Notes: generated by a model not told the origin, from the letters alone. DNA of 64,000 nucleotides from Leptospira haakeii (GCF_002812045.1 NZ_NPEG01000001.1:558001-622000), one strand, 5' to 3'; counted from the stretch's first letter, positions 37,711 through 48,731 are shown. Program-made: numbers and translations.

Positions 37711-40700
37711 TTAGTGATACAATAAGGAGTAAACATTGTCTGAATCTTGGACTAATTTGTAAGTCCAGACAGCTTCTCCCTTTTCATCATATCTGACGGC
37801 AGTATTATCTTTATATAATACTATTACATCTTTCTTTTTGCCAGGTAACAGACCTTCTACTTCTTTACTGGAAATTTTGATTTCCTTCAGACTGGAGGAA
37901 TCTGCGTCTACACGATAAATTTTATCGTTACCTGCAAACCAGAGAGAGTTTCCTCTTACACTAAAAAGATTAGCAGACTTGTCTAAAATTTCAGTTTTAG
38001 TTGCTTTCCCTTTTCCCGAAACATATACGATCTCTTTATCGGTTCGGAAAAATGTTCCATCCTCGGTAGCCCCAAGCAATCTTGGATTCGTAGTTCCGGT
38101 CCATGCAGAGTCCACATCTTTGCTCAGTTTTGCATCTGCATATAAAATCTTATCTTCTTTAGAAGAAGATTGGACTAAGAACACTTGTCCTTTTTTAGAT
38201 GCTGACCAAGTTTTAGAGTCCAGTGGGATGGATTTATTTTCTTCAAAAGTATCCGAGTAGCTGGTTAAGGTTCTTTTTCCGGAGTTTTCAGTTTCTACTA
38301 AAATTCTATCTCCTGAGACCAATGCCTTCTTGAACATTCCCGGTAGGTTGATTGTTTGAAAAATAGAACCAGAGTTTTGATCTCTGACTTCTAAACTTCT
38401 ATCTGTGAATGCGTACACTCTACGATCTGCCAGAACATTACGGAAAGATTTAGTACTTGTTATTCTCCAAAGACGGATTGCTCTATTTTTATCTAACGCT
38501 TCAATAGAAGTCCCGTAATTCATCAATAACAGATCGTTGATGATGACTGGAACTCCGATCAAAGATCCACGATTCGGGAATGGCTGTAAGATTACAGGAG
38601 TATCTGAATCAGAAAGAACCAATCTTTCTGCCTGGCCGGAATAAGGAGAATTCGGATATTTTTCTGCGAGTTCCCTTCCTAATTCTATAGCTAATTTTTT
38701 ATATTCTGCATTTGCAGGATTTTTAATTTTTAATTCAGAAAGAATTCTGATACGTGCATGTAAAAACTTTTCATCTCTTTCAAGCTCGAGAGCTTTTACG
38801 ATCTCAGCATCTGCAGCTTCCAAATCTCCTTTCTTAAAATAAATATAGGAAAGTTGGAAATGTGCATCCGGGAAGTCTGGATTCTTCTTTATGATTTCTT
38901 TAAATATTTCAACTGATTGCTCTAGAAGATTATCATTAAAAAGAACGATACCAATATTATAAGGAGCTAATTCATTTTCAGAATCCGCTTTCATAGCACT
39001 TTCGAATTCTTCTTTGGCTTCTTTACTCTTATTCTGATTATAATAAGCGATCCCTTTACCAATTCTAGAAGCGGTGAATTCAGGATTTAACAGCCAAGAG
39101 CGATTAAACGATTCGATCGCAGTATCATAATTTTTCTTTTGAAGAGCAATGATCCCAAGCTGATAATGGCTATAGTAAGAATCCTGTTTTTTCTCTAAAA
39201 CCTTTTGGAATCCTTTCTCTGCATTATCCACTTCTCCCTTTCTAAGTAAGAAGGCATAGATTGCTTCTTGAGCAGCCAGATTTTTAGATCCATCGGGAGA
39301 ATTTTCTAAAAGAGAAATCCCTTTTTCTTCCATTCCCATCGCAAGATAACATTCAGCGACCTTAATATACAGGGTCAGCTTTTTAGTCTTATCATACGCA
39401 GATTGGTAAAGAGGAACCGCTTTTTCGTAAGATTTATTATCGAATAGACGATTTGCCTTTTGGATTGTAGGAACTACTTCAGAGAACTTTCTGTTCTGAT
39501 CGATAGTTTGTTTCGCTTCTGCGATTTCGGGAAGATCTTTAGTTAGTTTTTCAGCCTTTGCCAACCAAGAACTTGCAGAATCATAATTTGCTTTTTCGTT
39601 CTCTTCTAACGCGATCTTATAATAAAGAAATGCCAAACGGAATTGGATAGATTCATTATCCGGATACTTCTTCATTAAATTTTTATAAGTATTTTCAGCC
39701 TTATCGAATTCCTTTTTGTCTTCGTAAGTTCTAGCGAGCACTATTCCGGAAAGTGGATCATTTCCAGTAATTGCTTCCAATTCTTTAGTGTACTGAACCA
39801 CTTTAGATTGGTTTTTTTGAGCAGAATAAAGACGGATTAAACCTTGGAGGGCAGGAAGGTTTCCTTTCTGTAGACTCAGAGCTTTTAGGTAATTCTGCTC
39901 CGAAAGTTTTACATCTCCACTGATCTGATATAAACGACCATAAGCAGTATAAACTCCAGGATCATCCTGGTCCTTCGCTTTCGCACGATCAAAGTAGGTC
40001 TTTGCGGATTTAGTATCTCCTTTACGAAGACGTAGATCTCCTTCATGGATCAACTCTGAAGATTCTAAGAAGGCGGCAACCTTTTTGGTTTCTTCATCCG
40101 ATTTTAAAGTTTCCAATTCGTTCTTAGCGGTTTTGTATCTATGCTCAGAAGCCAGAAGATAGACAAGGTTCAAAACAGGTTCCTTATAATTCGGATCCAG
40201 CTCGCGAGCCTTGCTAAAAGAAACCATCGCCTTTGCATTTTCGCCCAAAGACTTTTGGTTCAAGCCGATTTGGTTATAGATAGTTGCGTTTTTAGGGAAG
40301 AATGGAATGGCCTTTTCTAAAACGGAAATTGCTTTCGGATTATTCCCTGACTTGCTATAAGCGGATGCGAGACCAGAATATCCTTCTAAGTAATCTGCCT
40401 TTAATCTTAGCGAAGTTTCGAATGCTTTAATCGCACCGTCTGTATCATTAGAAAGTATCTTTGCATTTCCTAAAAATACAAATGGGGAAGGGTTCTTAGG
40501 ATCTAATTGGGTAGCAGAAGTAAAATATTGGACCGCTTCTCTGTAACTTTTTGCTTTGAGGGCGGCATTCCCTTTTTCTAATAGACCAGCCACTTTAGTA
40601 GCGGAAGCAGATTGTTTAGCAGATGCCAGATCCGGATCCGCATTTCTAGCCTTCTCAAAATAAGACTCTGCTGCTTCGTAATCTTTTACTTGAACTGCAG

Positions 40701-41283
40701 TGTCTCCCAACTGCATGTACAATTGAGCTTTAAATTTAAACTTATCTTCCGGAATTGACTTGAGAGCGGAGTACGCCTCGTCATATCTTCCGATCGTTTT
40801 TAATAATACTGCTTTTTTGAATGTATAAGAGCTTCCATCTACCTTAGGAAGTTTTTCTAATTTGGAATAAATTTCTAAAGCATCCTTATTTGCCCCTTGA
40901 GAAGTGTATAAGATCCCAAGAGTCAAAAGAATTTGCTCATTCTCCGGATCTAACTCCGTTCCTTTTTTCAAAGAGTTCAAAGAATCTTCCGTTTTACCTA
41001 AACGATATTCGGAAGAACCGATGAGATAATAACCTTCGGCAGTAGGGTATGCTTTTACGGCCTCTCTACCTTTAGAAAGAGAGACTTCGAATTTCCCTTT
41101 TTGAAAAGCGGAGTTTCCTTCGTTGATCAGTCTTGATGCTTGTTTTAATTTTTGAGCGGCAATGATGTCTTTTTCTAAGATAGCATCTTGAGAGTTTGAT
41201 TTTCTGAAATCTTTAGAAATACATTGAACCGCAAAAACGGAAACAATAGAAAATATTATAAAACGAGAAAGTAAACGATTCAT
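37711..41283 (-). CDS. TPR-repeat lipoprotein with C-terminal propeller-like domain
   Basis: 1190 residues from ATG at 41283 (a GTG three bases earlier is in frame). Signal peptide and lipobox VFAVQC. Residues ~35-880 are a long run of tetratricopeptide repeats (AEGYYLIGSSEYRLGKTEDSLNSLKKGTELDP and many others). Residues ~900-1190 are a beta-rich region with repeated GSxLxVxN-type strands, like a PQQ/WD propeller (SLIGVPVIINDLLLMNYGTSIEALDKNRAIRLW). Probably a periplasmic scaffold tied to the membrane. It overlaps the stop of the PEGA gene by one base (TGATG), so they are coupled. Confidence 0.82.
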   Translation of the reverse strand: MNRLLSRFIIFSIVSVFAVQCISKDFRKSNSQDAILEKDIIAAQKLKQASRLINEGNSAFQKGKFEVSLSKGREAVKAYPTAEGYYLIGSSEYRLGKTEDSLNSLKKGTELDPENEQILLTLGILYTSQGANKDALEIYSKLEKLPKVDGSSYTFKKAVLLKTIGRYDEAYSALKSIPEDKFKFKAQLYMQLGDTAVQVKDYEAAESYFEKARNADPDLASAKQSASATKVAGLLEKGNAALKAKSYREAVQYFTSATQLDPKNPSPFVFLGNAKILSNDTDGAIKAFETSLRLKADYLEGYSGLASAYSKSGNNPKAISVLEKAIPFFPKNATIYNQIGLNQKSLGENAKAMVSFSKARELDPNYKEPVLNLVYLLASEHRYKTAKNELETLKSDEETKKVAAFLESSELIHEGDLRLRKGDTKSAKTYFDRAKAKDQDDPGVYTAYGRLYQISGDVKLSEQNYLKALSLQKGNLPALQGLIRLYSAQKNQSKVVQYTKELEAITGNDPLSGIVLARTYEDKKEFDKAENTYKNLMKKYPDNESIQFRLAFLYYKIALEENEKANYDSASSWLAKAEKLTKDLPEIAEAKQTIDQNRKFSEVVPTIQKANRLFDNKSYEKAVPLYQSAYDKTKKLTLYIKVAECYLAMGMEEKGISLLENSPDGSKNLAAQEAIYAFLLRKGEVDNAEKGFQKVLEKKQDSYYSHYQLGIIALQKKNYDTAIESFNRSWLLNPEFTASRIGKGIAYYNQNKSKEAKEEFESAMKADSENELAPYNIGIVLFNDNLLEQSVEIFKEIIKKNPDFPDAHFQLSYIYFKKGDLEAADAEIVKALELERDEKFLHARIRILSELKIKNPANAEYKKLAIELGRELAEKYPNSPYSGQAERLVLSDSDTPVILQPFPNRGSLIGVPVIINDLLLMNYGTSIEALDKNRAIRLWRITSTKSFRNVLADRRVYAFTDRSLEVRDQNSGSIFQTINLPGMFKKALVSGDRILVETENSGKRTLTSYSDTFEENKSIPLDSKTWSASKKGQVFLVQSSSKEDKILYADAKLSKDVDSAWTGTTNPRLLGATEDGTFFRTDKEIVYVSGKGKATKTEILDKSANLFSVRGNSLWFAGNDKIYRVDADSSSLKEIKISSKEVEGLLPGKKKDVIVLYKDNTAVRYDEKGEAVWTYKLVQDSDNVYSLLYH

Positions 41284-42902
41284 CACTTATATCCCTTATA
41301 GAGAATCTTCAGATCTTTGATGGGAGTTTTTTCCCTAAACTCTTCTCCTCTGGTCAAAACGGAAACAGTCCAGAGTCCTCCTGCAGGCAAGTCTCCCTGC
41401 CAAACCACGTCTCTTCCTAAGTATAGAGACAATTTTTTGTTTTTTAAATCCGTTTTGAATAGGAATGGACGGCCTATATCCTTATCCACATCCAAATATT
41501 TATAAGTGCTAAGCGTCTTTCCATCGGAAGGAAATTGGAAGATAGAGACCTTCTCCTTTCCTGCAATAACTCCCAAAGAAAGGCCATTCAAATGGAATGT
41601 AACCGCAACCGAACCATCTCCATGATCCACAGGAAGTAAGAAATAACCTTCGATCTCTACCTCTTCCGGAATGAATGGAAGAGAATACACTCCGTTCCAA
41701 CCGTTGGATAAGTTTTTCTTTTTCGCAAATTCCAAACCGGTCGGCCCGAAAGGAGAAAATCCAAATTCTCCGGATGGTTTCCAGAACTCTAACTCTGACA
41801 ATAATCCATATCCGAAATAAGGAAGTGCCAATTCTACCAAACGATCGGGTTTTACATCCAAGATTCCTTCGTAATATACATAAGCACCGTCAGCGCTTTC
41901 TTTTAGAAGTTCCAACTGATAAGCACCTGGAGTTAAATTACTACGAAAGAAAGGAGTCTCTCCCTGCTTATAACCGTCCAAAGAAACCGAAAGTCCATTA
42001 GGCACAGTGATTACTTTAGCAGATCCTAATGTACGATCTTCTTCCCATTCTTGGAAGAGGAAACTTTTTTTGCCTGCTCTTACTTGGATGGTCTTAGTGA
42101 TCGGTTTTTTTCCTTTTAAGATTACTTGAATATCTTGGATTCCTTCTTGGATTGGGACCTCAGTCAGTGGAGTATTTCCTAATGACTTTCCTTTCCAAAG
42201 AATCTCGGTATCCCCGGAAGAAGCTCTTACTGTTAAGGTGCCTTTGATGGAAGAACTTACGATTTCTTTAATTCTAGTTAAATCGGGCTTTCTATCCCAA
42301 ACCGGAACCGTGGTTTGTTTAGATTCGAGTGAAATTACTCTATCAGAAGATTTCCAGAAGATTGCTTGGTTCCAAGCTCCTACTTCTTCACTTGAAACCG
42401 GGCGTTTGAAAGAAAGTCCAAAGTCTCCATAAGATGTTGCATCCACTGAATCTTTTAATTCGAATTTAAAAGTCCAACCTGCATCAGATTCAGTTACCGA
42501 ACCCAAAACCAAAACATCCACATCCTTGGATTTTAATTCCTGGGTTAATCCGGCCTTATTCTTCCAAACATCCGGAGAAATTTTTGCATTCGAATACTTT
42601 ACATCTTTCCAGATTAAACTGATCTCTTGCTCGAAGTAAGAGGCCAATTTTTTATCCACCGATTTAGGATATTCTATAGGAGAGAATGCTAAGATTGGGA
42701 CCTCATGTCCCGCTTTACGAACCCGAAAGTCGGTTTCGGATTCTCTAAAAATGAATACACTCTCGGAATCGCCTATCGGCTTGTAATACGGTTCTTGTAT
42801 CAGTTTAGAAGGTTCATTTAACTTCTGTACCGAGGAGCAAGTAAGCCCAAAACTCGTAATAAGAGAGAATATAATAAGATTACGAAATGAATTGTTCCCC
42901 AT
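41283..42902 (-). CDS. PEGA-domain lipoprotein
   Basis: 539 residues. Signal peptide with lipobox FGLTC. The central part has two PEGA-like repeats: LTVRASSGDTEILWKGKSLGNTPLTEVPIQEG and ITVPNGLSVSLDGYKQGETPFFRSNLTPGAY. The C-terminal ~170 residues are a jelly-roll-like domain (VTFHLNGLSLGVIAGKE). PEGA domains mostly occur in surface proteins; no enzyme motif. It directly precedes the TPR lipoprotein, forming one operon. Confidence 0.78.
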   Translation of the reverse strand: MGNNSFRNLIIFSLITSFGLTCSSVQKLNEPSKLIQEPYYKPIGDSESVFIFRESETDFRVRKAGHEVPILAFSPIEYPKSVDKKLASYFEQEISLIWKDVKYSNAKISPDVWKNKAGLTQELKSKDVDVLVLGSVTESDAGWTFKFELKDSVDATSYGDFGLSFKRPVSSEEVGAWNQAIFWKSSDRVISLESKQTTVPVWDRKPDLTRIKEIVSSSIKGTLTVRASSGDTEILWKGKSLGNTPLTEVPIQEGIQDIQVILKGKKPITKTIQVRAGKKSFLFQEWEEDRTLGSAKVITVPNGLSVSLDGYKQGETPFFRSNLTPGAYQLELLKESADGAYVYYEGILDVKPDRLVELALPYFGYGLLSELEFWKPSGEFGFSPFGPTGLEFAKKKNLSNGWNGVYSLPFIPEEVEIEGYFLLPVDHGDGSVAVTFHLNGLSLGVIAGKEKVSIFQFPSDGKTLSTYKYLDVDKDIGRPFLFKTDLKNKKLSLYLGRDVVWQGDLPAGGLWTVSVLTRGEEFREKTPIKDLKILYKGYK

Positions 42903-43050
42903 CCCGTAAAAAAATTTCCCAGGGACTGATTTAGCAAATCTTTTCCTAGTTCTGGAAAAAATGAGGGCTTTTTTGCAAAGAATTATCCGACCTCGGTTGG
43001 TCTTTCTGGAGTATTAGAAAATTACGAATCGTTTACGCAAGAATGCGTAT

Positions 43051-43080
43051 AAGAAGAGAAACCCCGCTGTAAAGCGGGGT
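43051..43080 (-). terminator. Rho-independent terminator after the FecR lipoprotein gene
   Basis: ACCCCGC (43061-43067) and GCGGGGT (43074-43080), a 7-bp GC stem with a 6-base loop. On the minus strand it continues TTTCTCTTCTT. It lies 42 bases past the stop of the minus-strand gene ending at 43122 and ahead of the PEGA-gene promoter region. Confidence 0.88.
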
Positions 43081-43121
43081 CCTATAGAATTAGAAAAGCG
43101 GAAAAGAAGAAAGAAACTAGA

Positions 43122-44051
43122 TTAGAAAGTTTCTTTCGGATTAAGTTTCAACTTTTCTTTTTGAACGTCTTGTTGAACGTACTTAGTTTCGTTCACTTGC
43201 TGAGCAGTTCTTGCTACTTCGTCTGCATTCGCTCTAGTAGCCTCACGTTTCTGCAATTGGGTACGAACTTCTTCCACTGTGGAAGCCTGGCTCAAAATGC
43301 GAAGTTCTTCGCTGGATGCTTTTAGCTCATCCACCAGGTTATTATATTCTAAAACGTCGTTTTTCTTAAGAACGATCAATCCTTTCAGTTCCTTTACTGA
43401 CTCAGGTCTTAGAGAAAGGATAAGTTTTTCAGTCAATTTCTGGTTTTTCTTCAGAGTAATCTCTCTGTTTCTTTCCAAGATGACTTCAGACTCTTCTCCA
43501 ACTTTAGATACAGCAACAGAACCTTCTAATACTGCGAATTTAACATCACAATGGTCTTCTGCGCAGTTTACTTTTTTGCCTGTTGGGTTTTCAACAGAAG
43601 TTAAGAAGGTAGTTCCACGAACTCCCGCAAGAGCAGTAGGAGTTACAACATTGAAATCAGAGTTTTTGTTCTCTTTACGAACCAGAGTTACGATCCTTCC
43701 GTAGTTCAGATTGACCTTAACGTTAGTTCCTTCGTCTCCGACTAGTGTAGCAACGGATACTTCACTTTCTTTGGAAACTTTGATGATACCACTTTCGGCA
43801 ACCATGATCTCCACGGATCCATTTTTACCGGTAAGGATAGTGTCTGCAGCAGTTACTGTCTGACCGAATTCGGCTTTTTTCTCACCTTCGGCGGACTGGA
43901 CTTTTACGTCTCCGTTCAACCAAACAATCTTAGCACTTGAAGATGCTGCTTCTGATTTTATTTGGCCACTGCTTGTTTTAGGACTACAGGCGATCAGATA
44001 GCTGATTGCCAATAGAGTCATTAGAATTAGGGTGTTTTTACTTTTTAACAT
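43122..44051 (-). CDS. FecR-domain lipoprotein
   Basis: 309 residues. Signal peptide with lipobox SYLIAC. FecR-like domain at about residues 40-190 (KIVWLNGDVKVQSAEGEKKAEFGQTVTAADTILTG, ISKESEVSV-like strands, NYGRIVTLVRK, TPTALAGVRGTTF), with a Cys pair (VNCAEDHCDV). The C-terminal third is helical and charged (ELKASSEELRILSQAST). Unlike the FecR protein at 13740-15101 it has no transmembrane helix and no sigma gene beside it, so it is more likely an envelope structural protein. Upstream (44052-44255) I see no defined promoter. Confidence 0.82.
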   Translation of the reverse strand: MLKSKNTLILMTLLAISYLIACSPKTSSGQIKSEAASSSAKIVWLNGDVKVQSAEGEKKAEFGQTVTAADTILTGKNGSVEIMVAESGIIKVSKESEVSVATLVGDEGTNVKVNLNYGRIVTLVRKENKNSDFNVVTPTALAGVRGTTFLTSVENPTGKKVNCAEDHCDVKFAVLEGSVAVSKVGEESEVILERNREITLKKNQKLTEKLILSLRPESVKELKGLIVLKKNDVLEYNNLVDELKASSEELRILSQASTVEEVRTQLQKREATRANADEVARTAQQVNETKYVQQDVQKEKLKLNPKETF

Positions 44052-44215
44052 ATATTCTCCCCCGCTTTTTAAGCTTAAGAATCCTCTAGATATAACAAAC
44101 TAACAAGGACTTTTTACCAATACTTATGTTTAAACCATTTTACAAAAAGCAAAAGATTTGGTTTGGAAAAAAATTTCCTAAAAATGCCCCTTTGGCAGAT
44201 TCTACTAGAAAGTAT

Positions 44216-44238
44216 AAAAACTAACCCTTAAGGGTTAG
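44216..44238 (-). terminator. Palindromic terminator after the 44256-45569 gene
   Basis: CTAACCCTTAAGGGTTAG (44221-44238) is a perfect 18-bp palindrome. On the minus strand it runs into TTTTT (44216-44220). It lies 17 bases past the stop of the minus-strand gene. Confidence 0.85.
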
Positions 44239-44255
44239 CAATATGAGAACTGATT

Positions 44256-45569
44256 CTATTTTTTCTCAGCCTTTTTAGGCTCTACTTCAGGTAAAGAATC
44301 CAGTTCTTCTTCCAATTTGCACTTCGGATAATGATCAGCGCTTAGACTTGAGCCTACCCAACCGAATGCTTCTTGAGATGAGATAACATGAATATCCCAA
44401 CCTTGCACTATATTCGGACAATCCCAGACCTTATTCTTACATAATACCTGGCTCGCCTTTGGTTTTGGATAAGCCCAAGCAGCAGGAGGATGAAGACATT
44501 GCATCTCCACCTCTGCCAACTTACGCATACGCTTTACATTTTCTTCAAATTGTTTGAATAAGTTCACCAAAGGGTTAGCAAGCACTTCGTTAAAGTAACC
44601 TCTGGAAGTGTTATACGCTAGGAAGTATACCAATTCTTCCATTACATATTCTTTATCATGGGAGAAGGAGCTAACTGTATGAATATATCTAGCGATCTTT
44701 AAGGAATCAGTGAGAAGTTCTCGTAACAAATCTTCCGATTTATCGGGAAGCCCAGCGTCTTCTTCGTCGTCGGGAGTAGAATCACTTTCTCCATCATCCA
44801 CCATCATCTCTGCAAAGAACGTTTCGTCTGGATTTTCTCTTTCAGTTTTTTTAGAACCTGAGGCTACAACTTCTACATTGTCTTGAAGCCCAAGCGGAAC
44901 GTGGTTAGAAGCAGCGGAACATACAAATTCGGGAAGATCCAACTTCTGCATGAAATTAGCGCACTGTTTTGCAATCCTTGTTTTTTCAGTATCATCCGGG
45001 AATGGTTTATTCCATTGGTCTCCGGTAACCCGAGCGATATCCATAAAGATCCCGCCAAGAAAAGAATATCTACGTAACATTTTATATTTGAGCGCATCAG
45101 GGATCAGAACGATTCCCAAAGCCAATAATCCTAATTCGCAGATATGTTTGAAAAAATGAGGATTTGTTTCGTAAACTTTAAAGAGCGCGAGTAAATGTTT
45201 CTTATTATTGATCCCGTTACGAATAATTCCCTTAAAATTGAATTTATTCTCTTCGTACATGAACTTTAAGAATTTCTTATCCGTATTCTTAAGTTGTAAA
45301 ACGATCTTCTCGGCCATCTTGTCCTGGATCTGACCGATTAATTCTTTGGTTAATTTTATCTTAAATTCCGGATTATACTGACCCTTAATTTCCTTTAATC
45401 GGGTAAGAGCAGATTCTTTTACCTGAACCTCCTCCTTTACTAGAATATTACCGCTATTGTCCTCGATCGCATTTAGGAAACGTAACATATTCCCGGCGTT
45501 ATAATCGCGTACGAAGTTTAAAACCTCGTCGATCGAGTTGTATTCTACCGATTTAGGATTTACTTTCAT
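44256..45569 (-). CDS. Conserved-type cytoplasmic protein, possibly HD-like
   Basis: 437 residues, no signal peptide. N-terminal helical region (residues 1-130), middle region with hydrophobic helices ([17 protein letters not shown]) and [16 protein letters not shown] followed by [17 protein letters not shown] and AASNHVPLG stretches. This order recalls an HD-GYP core with its H of HD replaced (M-D-I) and a later NH, which is only a weak resemblance. The C-terminus is Lys-rich with several Cys ([21 protein letters not shown]). Overlaps the rsgA end by 17 bases. Function unknown. Confidence 0.72.
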   Translation of the reverse strand: MKVNPKSVEYNSIDEVLNFVRDYNAGNMLRFLNAIEDNSGNILVKEEVQVKESALTRLKEIKGQYNPEFKIKLTKELIGQIQDKMAEKIVLQLKNTDKKFLKFMYEENKFNFKGIIRNGINNKKHLLALFKVYETNPHFFKHICELGLLALGIVLIPDALKYKMLRRYSFLGGIFMDIARVTGDQWNKPFPDDTEKTRIAKQCANFMQKLDLPEFVCSAASNHVPLGLQDNVEVVASGSKKTERENPDETFFAEMMVDDGESDSTPDDEEDAGLPDKSEDLLRELLTDSLKIARYIHTVSSFSHDKEYVMEELVYFLAYNTSRGYFNEVLANPLVNLFKQFEENVKRMRKLAEVEMQCLHPPAAWAYPKPKASQVLCKNKVWDCPNIVQGWDIHVISSQEAFGWVGSSLSADHYPKCKLEEELDSLPEVEPKKAEKK

Positions 45570-46521
45570 TCTTTAAGTGATCTCTACGTGTGATTCTAAA
45601 CGGGTTTTCCAGGCTTGCAAGCATAGATTCCAAGCTCTTTCTTCTTTCCGTACTTATATCGGTCGCTTCTCCCATAGAAAATAACATTTTGCATCCGGGA
45701 CCCGCGTCACAACAGTCGGAAATATCACATTCTTCTTTATACTTTCTCAATTCCGGGTAACTTTCCAAGATCTCACCTTTGGTTAAGTGTAAGATCCCCC
45801 ATTCTTTGATACCTGGAGAATCGATTAATACGATATCATCATCCAATACTAGAAAGTTTGAGTTTGTAGTCGTATGTTTACCCTTCTTAGTGGAAAGACT
45901 GACCTGAGAAGTTTTTTGCAATTCCCTATCCGATAAGACGTTTACTAAGCTAGATTTTCCTACTCCCGAATTCCCAACTAAGTAGGTAGTTTTTGAAGAA
46001 AACTTTGCGCATAGTTCTTCTAGACCTTGGCCGGTCTGGCAAGAAACAATAATTATATCATAGCCTAAATCTTTATATACGGAAGAACGTTTAATCGCAG
46101 TTTCTTGGTCCACTAAATCCGATTTTGTGAATATGATCAGGGGAGGGACCTGGGAAAGATACGCGGCCGCCAAACAACGATCCAAAAATCCATCTTTCGT
46201 TTCAGGATCTTTCAAAGAGGCAAGTACTGCAATTTGATCTACATTAGCACAAAGTACCTGTGCATCTCCCTCTTTACTTTTACGTAAAAGTTCATTTTTG
46301 CGGGATAATCTTTCTTCGATTGCCCATTCTCCGCCGGATTCCATGGCACAGACCCTGTCGCCTACAACAAAGGGGTGTCTTTCTTTTGCGGAAATATTTC
46401 TGAGCCTTCCTCTAAGTACGGCTCTTACTCTTCCTCTTTCTGGAGAATATAAATCATAGAAGGCTCCGAAGACCCTTGCTATCGTAAAAAACTCCTTTAC
46501 TGGAATCGTGGAACTAGACAT
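45553..46521 (-). CDS. rsgA: Ribosome small-subunit GTPase RsgA
   Basis: 322 residues from ATG at 46521; a GTG at 46545 gives a longer form. OB domain at the N-terminus ([21 protein letters not shown]), circularly permuted GTPase with G4 TKSD, G5 SCQTG, G1 [11 protein letters not shown]3 DSPGIKEW. C-terminal zinc motif [13 protein letters not shown]: relative to the usual C-x4-C-x-H-x5-C it has C then D where Lys-His normally stand, and is one residue shorter. RsgA matures the 30S subunit. Divergent from the kinase gene, 27 bases apart. Confidence 0.93.
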   Translation of the reverse strand: MSSSTIPVKEFFTIARVFGAFYDLYSPERGRVRAVLRGRLRNISAKERHPFVVGDRVCAMESGGEWAIEERLSRKNELLRKSKEGDAQVLCANVDQIAVLASLKDPETKDGFLDRCLAAAYLSQVPPLIIFTKSDLVDQETAIKRSSVYKDLGYDIIIVSCQTGQGLEELCAKFSSKTTYLVGNSGVGKSSLVNVLSDRELQKTSQVSLSTKKGKHTTTNSNFLVLDDDIVLIDSPGIKEWGILHLTKGEILESYPELRKYKEECDISDCCDAGPGCKMLFSMGEATDISTERRKSLESMLASLENPFRITRRDHLKNESKS

Positions 46522-46548
46522 TCTTAAGCCTAATTTTACAGGCACGCG

Positions 46549-48363
46549 ATGAAAATCATACGCAAATTCGGGCCAATATTCGGTCTTGTTTTAGCCGCAT
46601 TCCTTCTGCAATCGGCGCTTATATTCGGTTTGGATTTTAGATCCTTGGATCCGGATCGTACAATTGTGCTCTTGATCAGTTTGCCTTTTACTACATTGGC
46701 TGCTGTTTTTGTTTGGATATGGTTCAATGAATTCGGACCTGCATGGAATTTATCATCCGCACTTTCTAAACTGACGGACCAAGAATATGTAAAATACCTT
46801 TCTTCGTTAGATAAATTCAAAAGTGACCTAATTGCAACCAACATCACGGAAAGTGTATGCGATAAAATCCTAAAATTTCTCCCAAGTATCATAAATGCGA
46901 GTAGGGCCAAAATTTACTTATGGAGAGAGGATCTTGGAAAATTCTCCCCGTATCCTACGGAAACAGGAGAAGATCATTTTTATATCTTCGATCCTTTTCT
47001 TTTATGGATCACTGAACACGATAAAATTTTTTATTCAGAAGAATTTGTAGAAAACGCAAAATTACATCAGATTAGAGAACATGCACTTTCATTCGCGGCA
47101 AAAACGAAAGCGGATCTACTCGTTCCTTTCATCTTAAACAAAAGTCTGTTAGGGATGTTGGTTTTAGGGCCTAAAAACGACGGAAGAAGGTACACTGCTT
47201 CCGAACTGGAAAGACTAAACGAGATGCGTTCCGTTTCCGTAATGTCACTTTCTAATTCTATTTTTTACGAAAGGCTAATAGAGTTAACTGAAACACTAGA
47301 AGAAAAAGTACGACATAGGACCCAAGAACTGGAGAGTGCCCAATCCCAATTGATCATGTCAGAAAAGATGGCTTCTTTAGGAACCATGGTTGCCGGAATC
47401 GCACACGAGATCAATACTCCTGCAGGAGTTATCAACGGTTCCGCAGACAATCTAGAATCGAATATGAATTATATCGTAAAGAATGTATTCGAAATCGTAC
47501 GATTCGCAAGGAACAAAAAATTAAGAAAATCATTCGAAGTTGCACTTCTTCATATCCTAAGAGACCGAAGAAAAAGTCAGGCCATGGAGTCCAAGGACAA
47601 GTTCCGGATCAAAAGAGAAATGAAAGAAGAAATGGTCGAAATGGGGATAGACGTTTCTTTAGCGGGAGAAGTGGCCTCTTTCATTATTGAAAACGATGTC
47701 ATGGAAGTGAAAAAGTATATTCTGGAAATTTTGGCGCAAGGCGCAAAGCCGGGATATGAGATGCTCAAACACGCATCTAATACGAACAGAAACATTAAAA
47801 ATATCAAATATTCTATCAAAAATATTGTTCGGATCGTAAAAGCTTTAAAATATTATTCTCATTTGGACCAAAGTAAATCTTTCACCAGTGCCGACTTGAT
47901 AGAAGGTATCGAAAATACTTTAGTGATCATGAACAACCAACTGAAATATGGAGTCGAGGTTAAGACGAACTTTTCCACTATTCCTAAGGTTGTATGTAAT
48001 CCGGACGAGTTAAACCAAGTTTGGACGAACTTGATCCAAAATGCGAACCAAGCAATCCGAGGACAGGGCACGATTGAATTATCAGTTTATTCTGTCGGAG
48101 ATACTGTTACAATAGAAGTACAAGACGACGGCCCGGGAATTAATCCTTCTATCAAAGACAGGATTTGGGACCCGTTTTTCACTACAAAAGATCAGGGAGA
48201 AGGTTCCGGACTCGGCCTTGGTATTGTAAAAGGTATCGTAGAAAAACATAAGGGCAAGATTACAGTGGAATCTATGCCCGGAAAAACTGTATTCAAGGTA
48301 GAATTGCCTCTTAGGCCACCTCAGCCGAATGCAGAAACAAGTTTAGAAAAACCTGCTGTATGA
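46549..48363 (+). CDS. GAF-containing sensor histidine kinase
   Basis: 604 residues. Two N-terminal membrane helices ([19 protein letters not shown] and [19 protein letters not shown]), a GAF domain (about 95-235), a coiled coil, then the H-box [17 protein letters not shown] with H286. A ~180-residue insert precedes the ATPase: N-box [16 protein letters not shown]1 DDGPGIN, G2 [12 protein letters not shown]. The long stretch between the H-box and the N-box is unusual but fits HK853-like cytoplasmic kinases with extra dimer helices. No response regulator is adjacent. Overlaps the next gene by 4 bases. Confidence 0.88.
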   Translation: MKIIRKFGPIFGLVLAAFLLQSALIFGLDFRSLDPDRTIVLLISLPFTTLAAVFVWIWFNEFGPAWNLSSALSKLTDQEYVKYLSSLDKFKSDLIATNITESVCDKILKFLPSIINASRAKIYLWREDLGKFSPYPTETGEDHFYIFDPFLLWITEHDKIFYSEEFVENAKLHQIREHALSFAAKTKADLLVPFILNKSLLGMLVLGPKNDGRRYTASELERLNEMRSVSVMSLSNSIFYERLIELTETLEEKVRHRTQELESAQSQLIMSEKMASLGTMVAGIAHEINTPAGVINGSADNLESNMNYIVKNVFEIVRFARNKKLRKSFEVALLHILRDRRKSQAMESKDKFRIKREMKEEMVEMGIDVSLAGEVASFIIENDVMEVKKYILEILAQGAKPGYEMLKHASNTNRNIKNIKYSIKNIVRIVKALKYYSHLDQSKSFTSADLIEGIENTLVIMNNQLKYGVEVKTNFSTIPKVVCNPDELNQVWTNLIQNANQAIRGQGTIELSVYSVGDTVTIEVQDDGPGINPSIKDRIWDPFFTTKDQGEGSGLGLGIVKGIVEKHKGKITVESMPGKTVFKVELPLRPPQPNAETSLEKPAV

Positions 48364-48713
48364 TCGCAAAACCTAAAAAGAAAAAGATAGAACTAAAGCC
48401 GGAAAACTTTTACGACCTTGTTTATAAAATCGTAAAGAAAGTCCCAAAAGGAAGAGTGACTAGTTACGGCAGGATTGCTGTCTTAATCGGAAAACCTAGA
48501 GCAGCTAGAGCCGTAGGTTACGCTTTAAACGCCTTAAAAAAAGGCCAAGAGCAGAGGATACCTTGGCAAAGAGTCATTAATAGTATGGGAAAAATTTCTC
48601 ATAGAGGTGATACTCCTAGAGCGATCATACAAAAAAAACTTTTAGAATCAGAAGGTATCAAATTTTCTAGAGAAGAGGTCGTGGATTGGAAACGATTCGG
48701 CTGGCCTAATTAA
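48360..48713 (+). CDS. Alkyltransferase-like (ATL) protein
   Basis: 117 residues, MGMT fold: [24 protein letters not shown] and ARAVGYALN, then IPWQRVINS where the catalytic Cys of PCHRV is replaced by Trp. ATL proteins bind O6-alkylguanine without removing it and hand lesions to nucleotide-excision repair. A lysine-rich N-terminal tail precedes the domain. Its ATG overlaps the kinase stop (ATGA), an unusual partner for a repair protein. Followed by thiD after 18 bases. Confidence 0.9.
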   Translation: MIAKPKKKKIELKPENFYDLVYKIVKKVPKGRVTSYGRIAVLIGKPRAARAVGYALNALKKGQEQRIPWQRVINSMGKISHRGDTPRAIIQKKLLESEGIKFSREEVVDWKRFGWPN

Positions 48714-48731
48714 TTATCTATAAGGTTCCGA

